Assembly (NCBI GenBank): GCA_037179335.1
Contig: JAKZHN010000029.1
Location: forward strand, 62,001 to 126,000
DNA: 64,000 bases
Direction of reading: 5' to 3'
From: Cyclaneusma minus
Taxonomy: Eukaryota > Ascomycota > Leotiomycetes > Marthamycetales > Marthamycetaceae
Made by a program: the position numbers and the translations under genes. Under the pieces are notes generated by a model, which worked only from the letters and a program-made list of their open reading frames with translations, was not told the origin of the DNA and searched no databases. Positions 1-10,253 of the stretch are shown one piece after another (positions within the stretch are counted from its first letter, which is position 1; each line of letters opens with the position of its first letter).

Positions 1-1201
1 ATTCAAGAGTTCCGAATACCTGGATGAGCACATGCAACTCCATTCAAGTGTCGTGTGTCATGGTAAGCTTTGCTTTTGGCTTCGCGGACGGTTCTCCTTT
101 TCAATTTGAAATTTGGGAGAAGTTTTCCAACGGCTGAATCAGTTTCAGCGGCTGTCATGAATCGTCGATGCCGGATTCTCCCCGCGAGATCTTCAGGGAC
201 ACTCAGGTACGGATCTATATTTAGGTTCTCGAGAAGTCAACAGATTGATAGAAGTAACAATTTTGCAGAAATGGGTAATAGGTGTCCATGGAAGGGGTTA
301 ACGGGGAAGAGGCGTCAGGTTGCACAAAAATATGCAGGGCTGCTGATGAATTGCCTTATGTGGCTCAGGTTACATAAGCATGGACCCTGAATGCATATGT
401 CTCTCGCTTGCGGCAATCCAACGGCGTGCACCACCAACGTTATTTTGATCGAGTTGCACATGTGTCCGCCTCCGCGAACCGCATGGCTGAAAAGTCAGTC
501 CAAGGGCGTGTTGATGTCAGTCGAGATTCAGGCTCCAGCTTTGTACGCTTTACCGCTCATCTGTGGTTTCTGGAACATCTCGGCTCCACTTGGCACTTTT
601 CCAGAACATAAAGATGCGTGGATTCAACTCGGCGAGAAAGGCCACAATCGACAGGGCCTTGACTCTGGAGCCGCAGGCCATAGCGCGTCCCGCTCAGGGT
701 CCTTCCAGGGGTCCTGCAAAACGCACCTCCCCAACGGATCGCGGATCAAAATTGTCGAGACATGCTCCTGGGGAAGCGGCGGCCGGGCGCCTGTACACAG
801 ACTTGATGGCACCGCGACCAAAAGCACGCGAAAGCTCAACGGATTCGATTCTGCCTCCTGGCCTAAAGAGGGATCACACCTGGGCCAAGCACGCAGAGCA
901 GATTCTGATACCAAGAACGGAGAAGGTACGCTATGGGTGAGTGCTGCTTCCCAGAGTAGAAGAGAGGCGGCTGCTCTCGAGTCTTGCTTTTTCTTCTTGC
1001 TTGTGATTCTGTAACTTCTTCTCGACTGTCTGGTGTGTTTCTCTCGTATTTGCTGAGAATAATACGAGTCGAGTCGCCTCTCAGCTCTCTTGTCTGCATT
1101 TCTGCGCCTTTTTGCTTTTAGCACGTGCAAATCCCTTCCTCCCCAATCCTGATATTTGGGAGCCGCCCTCCTTCCGCCTCTCAACTTCTCCCATTAACAC
1201 A
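1..1201. other. no gene supported; upstream region of the desaturase
   Basis: Several open frames cross this stretch on both strands, but none has a recognisable domain or convincing codon use, and they overlap one another. The last 150 bases are pyrimidine-rich (many CTTCTC/CCTCC runs), typical of a fungal core promoter or 5' leader for the gene starting at 1202. Confidence 0.5.
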
Positions 1202-2811
1202 ATGGGTCGAGATTCCGAGCCTCTCTCTTCGACAGCAGACACCAAGATGTCGTCCACCAAAGAAACTCCAGCTCAAGCTGAGCAAGAGCACATCGACCTC
1301 AACGGCAACGTCTTCACCCTCCCCAAATTCACCATTGGCGACATCCGCAATGCCATTCCCGCCCACTGCTACCAACCCAGCACCACCATCTCCCTCCTCT
1401 ACGTCCTCCGCGACCTCTTCTACACCTCCGTCCTCGTCTACGCCTCGTCCTACATAACCCCCGCCTACATCCCCTCCTTCGCCCTCCGCAGCTTAGCATG
1501 GATGGCCTACATGACCGCCCAAGGCATCGTCTTCACTGGCATCTGGATCCTCGCTCACGAATGCGGTCACGGCGCCTTTTCCAAATCCAAGCAACTCAAT
1601 GCCTGTATGGGATGGTTCCTGCACTCTCTCCTCCTCGTCCCCTTCTTCAGCTGGAAAATGAGCCACTCCAAACACCACAAAACCACCGGTTGCCTCGAAC
1701 GCGACACCGCCTTCGTCCCGCACACGCGCGCCTCCTGGATTGCCAAAAACCTAGGCCGCGAAGCCGTCGACCAAGACGCCGAACATCCTCTCGACTTGGC
1801 GCACTTGGCTGAAGACGCTCCGATTGTGACGTTATGGAAATGCTTCTTGCATCAGGCTTTTGGCTGGCCAGGATACTTGCTGTTCAACTTGACGGGCAGG
1901 GATTACAAGAACGAGAAGGGCGAGAGTGCGGGATTTCCGTATATTTCGCATTTCTGGTTTGGCGAGAGCAGTGCTATGTTTAAGGGCGAGGAACTCAGAT
2001 ATGTGCTGATTTCGGACGTGGGTGTGCTGGCTATGCTGGCTGCGCTGTGGTATTGTGCCTCGCCGGTCGGTTTGGCTCTGGGTTGGGCTCACGTTGGTCT
2101 TTTGTTCCTGGGGCCTTGGATGGGCGTCAACAACTGGATCGGTTTGTCTCCCTGTTCCATCCTTTTGTCTCGTTTTCCGTCCCTGATCCCGTATAACTTG
2201 TGAGAACACAACTAACCTTTCTCGACTCAATAGTAGCAATTACCTTCCTCCAACACACCGCCCCCACCCTCCCCCATTACTCCGCCAGCACCCACACCTT
2301 CCTCCGCGGTGCCACCGCCACCATCGACCGCGACCTCGGCTTCATCGACACGCACTTCTTCCACTCCATCATCAGCACCCACGTCTGCCACCACCTCATC
2401 TCCTCCATCCCCTTCTACCGCGCCCACGAAGCCACTATCCACGTCAAGCGCGTTATGGGCCAACATTACAACAAAGATGAACGCACTGGACTCAGGAAAG
2501 TGATTGGTGGCGGTGTGGTGCAGTTCTGGGAACAGTTCTGGAGGTGCCAGAGGGCTTGTCGTTGGGTGGAGGAGACGGTGGAGGGTAGTGGGGTGTGGAT
2601 GTTTAGGAATGGACGGGAGGTTGTTAGGAAGGTGAGCGGTGGGGACAAGGAGCAGGAGGTTGTTGTTGCTGAGCCCGAGAAGGAGGAGAGGAGACCTGTC
2701 ACGACGGGTATGAGCGTTGCGAGTGGTGGGAAGAGACGCTTCAGCCACTCGGTGAAGATGGACAAGAGCAAGGGCGTGATGCCGCTGCTTGCTGAGGTCG
2801 GCAATTTGTGA
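1202..2811 (+). CDS. FAD2: delta-12 (oleate) fatty acid desaturase, FAD2-type
   Basis: Two exons, 1202-2141 and 2234-2811, give 505 residues. The 92-base intron has donor GTTTGT and acceptor AATAG; splicing turns NNWI into the family's usual ...W-VAITFLQHT sequence. The enzyme introduces the delta-12 double bond into oleoyl lipids to make linoleate, in the ER membrane. All three histidine boxes of membrane desaturases are present: HECGH followed by GAFS in the first third, HSKHH shortly after, and HVCHH before LISSIPFY in exon 2. Hydrophobic stretches between the boxes fit the usual four membrane spans. The ATG at 1202 is chosen because the upstream in-frame codons back to 1112 start with TTG and look like leader. 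The C-terminal ~90 residues are charged and variable, as in other fungal members. A delta-15 or bifunctional delta-12/15 activity cannot be excluded from sequence alone. Confidence 0.93.
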
Positions 2812-3259
2812 GATACCCCTCGCTATATCCGCTTGGTAGATATCTGGCGTTTTGTTCGGGGCTGTATAGATGGCATTCTTGCTTTTTAGAGCATAGAGGA
2901 TGGAGTTTCTGAGATGATAGAGATGCATCATGGAGGTTGGTAACATGATAGAGAAAAAAGGTTAGATAGATGGCTGTTCTATACTAAGGTAGACATAGAT
3001 AATAGACGACTGCGTATACTGTACAGATGTTTGAGAAGCAATGATGGGGAAAGTGATGGCATGTTATGAGAAGAGGACACTCGATGGATGTGACATCACT
3101 GCGTTGCCCAAATCAAGTCATACAAACACTCGGTCACCAGACTCGCTCACCACCAGTAATTTCTCAAGCACAACAAATAGCAAACTTCTATATCTTCCAC
3201 CAATCTCTGAAACCGCTTGCCTGGCGGAAAGTAGCGACAGTTGGGCTTGAGGACGAAGG
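2812..3259. other. 3' flank of the desaturase, no gene seen
   Basis: AT-richer sequence downstream of the desaturase stop, likely 3' UTR and terminator region. Open frames here are short and featureless. Confidence 0.5.
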
Positions 3260-6200
3260 GTAGCCTGCAGGTGGGAGTTTTGACGAAGATACACAGCGAC
3301 GACATGCCTACTACCACGGCAGCCTTCTCTGTCAAGCTCTGATTTCCTGTCGTTCTCCCGTTCTCGCGCACAGCTTACAGCTATACTTGAAAAATACATC
3401 AAATAATTCATTTGGCTTTTATGCAGGCAGCCAACGTTCAAACCCAGGCATGAGTATAATCAATTTGTGTAAAATCTCAAGCTCTATCAGGCTAGGTGGT
3501 TAAATTTCCGAAAGAGGTAATTTCAAAAATGTCGTTTTCAATGGTCGACGTGCAACAAAAATGTTCAGGATCTCGGATGGTCATGAGATGGAGGGAGGTG
3601 AAGCGAGGAGGTGAAGTGAAGGACGCCAACGACAGGAAAGGCAGCACCATAGCTTTCTCTGTCAGGTTGATAGTATCCTGTCGCCTGACTTCCAGATTCT
3701 CTCCGGCGCGCTGCCCACTTGAAAATTATAAAAACCTATAAGATTGTATTTTAAAAGCTTTTATACAACCTCCTGGCCCCCAAACAGAGGCATGAGTATA
3801 ATCGATCTGCTCAGAATTTTCTACTCTACCAGACCATATAATTTAAAATTCTGAAAAAGGAGATTTCAAGAACTACGTTTTCCTCAATCGACGTGCAACA
3901 AAACTCTAAGACCAGCTACCTCGAAGAGGGAGTGTGTGATAGCGAACGATACCAACGACAGGAAAGGCAGCACCATGGCTTTCTCTGTCAAGTTGGGAGT
4001 GTCCTGTCGTTCGGGTTCTCAGCCTAGTTCTCAAGCGCAGTATATCGTAAAAAAAGAGCGGTTTTTCTCTCGGCCTTTACACAACGTCCTGGTATCCAAA
4101 CCCAGGCATATTGCACATCGATATGCTCCAAATTTCCTGCTCTACAAGCCTATATAATTTAAAATTGATAAAAAGCAATTTTCAAAATCGGCCTTGCCAA
4201 TGCCCCGACGTGCAACAAAACCTTGGGGTCAGCTTCTCGCGAGTCTAGAGGTGAGAGTGTGACAGCGAAGGACGCCAACGACAGGTGAAGTTAAGCGCGG
4301 TAGCTTTCTCTGTCAAGTCGGAAATTTCCTGTCATTGAAATTCTAAAATTCTTTGAAAAGAGTTTGAGTAAACTTTGCCTCGCGTTTTGTACAAGCCCCT
4401 GATATTCAAACCCAGGCGTATTATACATGAATATGCGTGAAATTTCAAGATCTATTAGACTATATTTTTCAAATTCCGAAAAAAAAAGGTTTCAAAAATT
4501 AGTCTTCCAATGGTTGACATGCAACAAAACTTCGAGGCCAGGCTCGCCAGCTGTCCGCGAGTCTAGAGGAGGCCTTGGGGTGGAATAGATGGGAGTGTGA
4601 CAAACAGGGACACCCACGACAGACTTCTCTCGCGTCTTCCAGTACTCTGTCGCCTGACTCCCACATCCTCTCCGGCGCGTAGCTCACTTGAAAATTATAA
4701 AGACCAGTAAGGCCATATTTTAAAAGCTTTTAAACGCGCTCCTGACCTCCAAACCCAGGCGTGTGTATAGTTAATATGCTCCAAATTTCCGGCTCTACAA
4801 GCCTATACCATTTTAGAGGTCCGAAAGGGAAATTGCAAAAATGGCTTATTTCTTAGTCGACGTGCAATAAAACCTTGAGGGGGATTGGGTGTGGTTAGCT
4901 GATGGGCTGGAGGTGAAGCGAGATGAAGCGAGCAGGACCAGGTGAAGCGAAGGGCACTCACGCCAGACTTCTCTCGCGTCTTCCAGTATTCTGTCGCCTG
5001 ACTTCCAGATTCTCTCCAGCGCGCTGCTCATTTGAAAACTTTAAACTATAAGGACTTGTAAGGCTATATTTGAAAAGCTTTTGTACGTGCCCCCAGGGTT
5101 TATACCCAGACGTGTTATACATTAATATGCTCCAAATTTTCGGCTCTACAAGCCTATACCATTTTAAAATCCCAAATGGGAAATTTCAAAAATGGCTTGT
5201 CCCTTCGTCGACGTGCAACAAAAGTGTTCGGGATTGCGGCATGGTTAAGTGCGGAGGTGAAGCGGGGGACACCAATGACAGGCAACGCAAGCACCGCAGC
5301 CTTTCTCTATCAAGTTGAGAATATTCTATCGTTCTCGGATTTATTGTCAAGCGCAACTGCGCAGTGTATAGTGAAAAATAAAATAGTTGAGCAACCTTTA
5401 AAAGCTTTTAGACAAGCCACAAACACTCAAACACAGGCGTGTTATATATTAATTTGCTCCAAATTTTCCGCTCTATAAGCCTATGTAATTTGAAGCTACA
5501 AAAAAGCAGGTTTCAAAAATGGCTTATCCCTCCGTCGACGTGCAACAAAACTGGTTGTATTTTGGATGGTCATGTGATGCGATCTAGGCGTGCGAAGGTG
5601 AAGCGAAGGTGAAAAAGAGGCTGAAGGTCGAGTTGGCAGCAGCCTGTCATGCCCGGATCCGTTGTCAAGCGAGTAGTGCATACTCCAGAATCAATAAGCG
5701 CCCCTCACTCAATAACTAGAATATAGAGAATAAAAAGGTTGGAATCTTCTAATAGCGATTGAGCAAGCCTCCGACCTTCATACCCAGGTGTGTTATACAT
5801 CAATTTGCGTAGAATTTCGAGCTCTACAAGCCCATATGATTTTAGATCCCAAAAGAGCAGTTTTCAAAATGTCCACGTCCGTCAGTCGACGTGCAACAAA
5901 ACTGTTCAAGATCTCGGCGCGGTCATGTGATGTGAGGGTCAGGGGGGGTGACAACCTCAACCTTGAACTTCCCTCAATCACCCGTTCACCAGATCCATTC
6001 AGTAGCCGCCTCTCGCCACCAGTAATCTCTCTAATAATCACGCCAACGAGCCAACTCCTACACTTCTCAAATTTCACCAGCCTCAGAACTTGCTGGCTGG
6101 GTGTTGGCGCTACCTGTCGTCGCTAGACATCTTGCTTTCCGTCATCCATAGCCTTGTCTGTCAAGCCTCAAATCACCTGTCGTCCCACGCGCAGCGTATA

Positions 6201-6400
6201 AGGGAAAGTAAAACAAGACAGTTATTATCCCGGCTTTTATACAAGCCCCTGGTGACCATACCAAGGCGTGTTATACATCAATATGTATAAAATTTCGAGC
6301 TTCACAAGCCCATATGGTTTTAAATCCCAGAAGAGCAATTTTCAAAAATTCCTTGGGCGTCAGTCGACGTGCTACAAAACTGGAGATGTTTTGAGATGGT
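3260..6400 (+). repeat. tandem array of about nine degenerate ~320 bp units
   Basis: Each unit has the same order of parts. First comes a segment with CCAACGACAGG, GGCAGCACC and CTTTCTCTGTCAAG, ending in TTCCTGTCGTT. Then comes CTTTTATACAAGCCCCTGG, then CAAACCCAGGCGTGTTATAC, then a block with AATATGCTCCAAATTTC and GCTCTACAAGCCTATAT. An AAATTTCAAAAATGGCTT-like block follows, and the unit closes with GTCGACGTGCAACAAAA. The CAAACCCAGG block recurs near 3441, 3783, 4099, 4407, 4748, 5100, 5426, 5778 and 6257, mostly 310-360 bases apart. The units have diverged by substitutions and small indels. All small open frames inside (for example 4499-4687 and 4846-5031 on the minus strand, whose translations resemble each other) are by-products of this repetition. 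Confidence 0.85.
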
Positions 6401-6640
6401 CATGTGATGTGAAGGGGAGGGAGAGGTGAGGAGGTTGAGCCTTGAACTTCCCTCGCGGTCGAGCTCGACCTTCTCTCGACCTTTCCCTCTCCCTTCCCTG
6501 CTACCTTTAGAGTGAGTGGCCACGCATTCTCTAGCCTTTGGTAGCCACACGGTTTTCGACCCATCTTGATCGATTCGGCCCTCTCAACTCTTCCCATGAA
6601 ATGAATCCCTTCACCAATCCCAGCTCAGGCAGATGACACT

Positions 6641-6666
6641 CACAAACACACACACACACACACACA
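6641..6666. repeat. (CA)n microsatellite
   Basis: An almost pure CA run just downstream of the lectin gene's stop codon. Confidence 0.9.
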
Positions 6667-6790
6667 TGAACAATAAGCTCAACGCCTTTGAATATGTTCA
6701 CCACATATAATTACTATTCCTCCCAGCCTACCAACCCTACCACAAACCCGACCTCCTACCCTCCCCCATCTTCAACCACCCTACCAAGCC

Positions 6791-8426
6791 TCACAAATAC
6801 TTCTTCGGCGCCATCGCCCTCCTCTTCTTATACCAAACATACGCCCCCGCCAACACCCCCTGCGCCCCCACCACCGTCCCCACAAACCACCAGAAACCCG
6901 CCGTATGCCCCTTCACCACATCCTGCACCGTCCCCCTCACGCCCTCCGTCACACTCTGATGCAGACTCTGATGATTACTCCTCATCGTCCTCTGCAGCTC
7001 CTCAAAAAGCCTCCTAACTTCCCTCATATCCTCTCCTCCATTAGCCCCCGCGCCACCTACCCCATTACCAGCTCCTCCTTTATTATCCCTCACATCCCTC
7101 ACATCTTTCGCGATAGTCCCCACGCTCCGTTCAATAGCTTCAACGCGTCGATCCATGACGTTTATCTGATCGGCCGACGGAAACGACGGACAAGGTTTAT
7201 CGTGGATCTTGCGCAGGTGTCCGAAATTGTCGGTTTGGAAGTGCGAAATGTCGCGTTGTAGGACGGAAATGTGTTTTTGTATTTGTTGCAGGCGGTTGTG
7301 CAGGTCGGCGAATTGCTTCGATTGGTCGATTTGCTCGGCCGGTACTTCTTTTACTTCCGGCACCTGCTCACTCTGCCATTGCTCTTCTCCTTGTCCCTCG
7401 CCTTGGTTGTCATTTGAGCCCTCGCCGTCACCAGGGTTTTGAGGCGACTCCTGTACTTGCTGCTGGCGCTCACGGAACTCGCGATAGTCGCGCTCATGAT
7501 CGGGCTCATGATCATCAGTCGTAACGACGAATTTGAAAATCTCAAACGAATCGGGGAGTTCGGCGGATGCGGCGGAGATGCCGAAGTAGTAGCCGTTGGG
7601 GAGACGGATATTGGAAGACTCGAAACAGGTGTGACCGTCGATCTCGACTTTGAAGTTTTGGAGCGTTTGGCGGATTTTGATTTGGGCGGGGCGGCCGAGG
7701 TTGCGGTAGGGGAAGGAGCAGTGGCCGAAGGCGAGGGAGTCGACACTGTGGTGGGAGGCGTATTCGGTGAGGCCGTCGTTGAGGAAACCGCGGAGCGTAC
7801 CGGCCTGTTTGGATAGAACTCAGGGGTTAGAATTGGGAGAAGTGGATGATGGGGGTATGATGTAGCTTGGGTAAGGAGGCGGATATTGGGTAGGAAGAGG
7901 AAGACGAACCGAACCGCCGTAGGTATCCAAGACCAAACCCAAGCCCTCAAATTTACTGCTCGTGTATATACTACTCGTCCCAATCGCATCCTTCCCATCC
8001 TTCACCAACCAAATCTGCAATTTCCCACCTCCCCTCTCCGGTCCCGTTGCGCGAAACTCCACATCGGCAGTCCATTCCGAGTGCTGCAGTTGTTTTTCAG
8101 CCCAAATGGCGCCGCGACTGTTACCCGGTTCTATAGGTGTGAGGATGATCTTGTTGGAGAGTAGTTCTGGCGGTGCTGGTTCGCCCGTGAGATAAAAATT
8201 GGGGATGCCGCGGCCATTGGGCGATATGCTGTCATTGGATGAGGATTAGCATGCGAAGGGAAGGTGGGTGAGGGCAGGTACGGAGATGGGTGACTGAGGA
8301 ATGAAAGGAATGGACGAACCGGCCTTCGTGTCCAAAGGAAAGGTCTGGAGCGAGATATTGTGTTTGCGCCAATGCCACCGCTGCAAAAGCAAGGGGAAGA
8401 CGCAGCACCCTCTCGAAAAACATCAT
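6791..8426 (-). CDS. L-type (legume-like) lectin cargo receptor, Emp46/Emp47/ERGIC-53 family
   Basis: Three exons on the minus strand (8426-8320, 8228-7910, 7804-6791) give 479 residues; both introns use the donor GTTCGT. Such proteins are type I membrane lectins that cycle between ER and Golgi and carry glycoproteins in COPII vesicles. The N-terminus has a signal peptide (MMFFERVLRLPLAFAAVALA). The lectin domain follows: LSFGHEGRISPNGRGIPNF, then EWTADVEFRATGPERGGGKLQIW, then LVLDTYGGSAGTLRGFLNDG. A central coiled-coil segment follows (DLHNRLQQIQKHISVLQRD and onward). A single membrane span (WWFVGTVVGAQGVLAGAYVW) lies near the end. The last four residues are KKYL, a match to the KKXX dilysine ER-retrieval signal. 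An in-frame ATG further upstream (8504) would add residues before the signal peptide and is less likely. Confidence 0.93.
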
Positions 8427-8507
8427 CGCCGGCAATGTACGCTTCCTAACCAACAAATTGGTTCTCAAAAAGAAAAACGAGACGTCGACAGAGCTTTCAG
8501 ACAAAGC

Positions 8508-8820
8508 TCAATCAAAGCTCCCCGTCCCCTCGCGTGTCTTGGTGTCAGAGTCGGTGGGGCGCCTAGAGCTGTTAAGGACACTTTTCACGATTTCACACGT
8601 GCATTTGATGAGAACGACGGCGATGATGGTGTTTCGAATTTCCTTGCCGAAGCTGGTCAAGGTCGCAGGGAGGTGAAGGGCGATATTGTGCTGCACCGTG
8701 TGCTTGACGGTGAACTCGATGGCATTGGGCACAAAGGCTGAATCCATGGCAAGGTGGTATTGTTCAATGAGAGTTTCTAGAACGCCAAGACCTTGCTCGT
8801 GTGCCTGGAAGCTGAGCTGA
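8508..8820 (-). CDS. hypothetical ORF, possibly a terminal exon
   Basis: The minus strand stays open for about 100 codons from a possible acceptor CCACAG near 8834 down to the stop at 8508, with GC-rich third positions similar to real exons nearby. Readable segments include GLGVLETLIEQYHLAMDSAF and PNAIEFTVKHTVQHNIALHL. I do not recognise the family and could not find a convincing upstream exon or start; the ATG at 8747 gives 79 residues. It sits just upstream of the lectin start on the same strand, so it may also be part of that gene's leader. Confidence 0.25.
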
Positions 8821-8834
8821 CGTCCGCGGAGCTG

Positions 8835-10253
8835 TGGCTTATCTTATCGACATGTGACTGGGCATGTTTATATCGACTGTGATTGAGGGTTTTGGGGGCA
8901 AGCAATTGCGTGTCGAATGATTAATTGAGCTGCTGTGTGGTTAATCTTTTTTTCTACTATGGATGCTTACTGCACTATTCCTGCAAGCAAGCAGTCCCTG
9001 CAGTAGTCAGTACCAAGCAAACTTCCCTTGTTCCAACACCCACCCGTCCGAGCCAGCCTTCCACACTCGTCACAGTTACAAGTCAATCACTCAGAAAGCA
9101 TCATCAACACCAGTATTTTTTACGAGCCCCACGTATGGAGCTCAATGATTGCTATTAGCGCCTATCTATGATAAGCCTCCTGGATGATACTGTATGACGA
9201 GGATCCTCACAGCCAACACCGCCAGCCGCTACTACGTCCCAGCATCCCAGTTGCAATCTCTGCGAGCCCCCGCCAAGGGGTCCTCCGAGGGGCTGACCAT
9301 TCGACACCCCATGGGAACCAACGCATTCGAGCCACCGATGTCAACATGCCATGCCAGTATCATACAATGATCCGAGGGCCGAGGGCACCCTCTGCGCAGC
9401 AGCTCTGCTCAGGTGTACATGGAAACAAAGGGAAGCCAGTAAAACCGAGTAAACCAAGCCCGCTCAAGCATTTCGTGATGACACCGTTCAAGCCGCGTAC
9501 GCCGTGATCAGTGCTGCTGAGTAAAAGAAAGGAAATGGGGAAGGTGAATGAGCCATAACTGAGCAAACACTGAACGCCATGCAGATGGTGATTTTCATGT
9601 GTTTGCTGTGATAGTAGGCGAAGGGCTTGCAGCCAGGGGAAAACAAAAAAATGTCTTCCGGTGTCCGTCTCGCACGCTTGTTGCCGTAAACATCATTCCG
9701 GTTGTCATTCATTGGGGGGTTTTGTGGGTATTTTTCGCTTCCAATGGACGCACATCGTTCAGACCGTGATGAACTTCGCGGACCAACGGAGTTACGTGGA
9801 TTTGACAAATGAATTGGGGGATGTATGTCTCTGACGGATGCAACGCATGCATTTCGATATGACGATTATTTCGAATTGTCGATCATTGCAAACCGACAAT
9901 CCGTTTCGATGTGACAGTCCATTTCGATATGACGCTCATCGTTTGATCTGACGGTCCATTCTTGACTTGACGAAGCCGGCCGAACATCCAAAGATTTGCA
10001 TAATAGAACCAGGTACCGCAGTCAGTCATCCCTCGATACACATATGTACCGAACAACGACTTCCGTAGCAACCTAGAAGCTAGAGAAACGATTTGCGAGC
10101 AATCAAAGTCCAATTTATAGCCAGACATTCGTATGATCGAATGTTAAGAGTCCGGAAATATAGAGAGAACCGATGATATACTCATCATTCATCATGACAA
10201 GAGAGTTAAGTCGGAGAAGTCGTTTGATTTGTGATGGTTTAGGCGGTGGGCTC
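8835..10253. other. intergenic region, no gene supported
   Basis: About 1.4 kb without a recognisable coding sequence on either strand. A short-unit repeat occurs at 9850-9975 (separate entry). The rest looks unique. Confidence 0.5.
9850..9975. repeat. short degenerate repeat, TTTCGATATGAC units
   Basis: Repeated blocks read TTTCGATATGACGATTATT, TTTCGATGTGACAGTCCA, TTTCGATATGACGCTCATC, then GTTTGATCTGACGGTCCATT, spaced about 20 bases apart after the first gap. It lies between genes and has no coding potential. Confidence 0.6.

Noticed and set aside
70..1014. Open frames upstream of the desaturase, including one of 207 codons
   Set aside because: They overlap in several frames and on both strands, have no domain, and show no splice or start context linking them to a gene.
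5788..6126. Small open frames in the arrays with similar translations (LYINMLQIF..., CYTSICVEF..., VDVQQN)
   Set aside because: Their similarity comes from the underlying DNA repeat; they start and stop at different points, occur in different frames, and have no conserved full-length product.
3260..6400. CRISPR-like array
   Set aside because: Units are ~320 bp and degenerate throughout, the genome is eukaryotic, and there are no short identical repeats with unique spacers.
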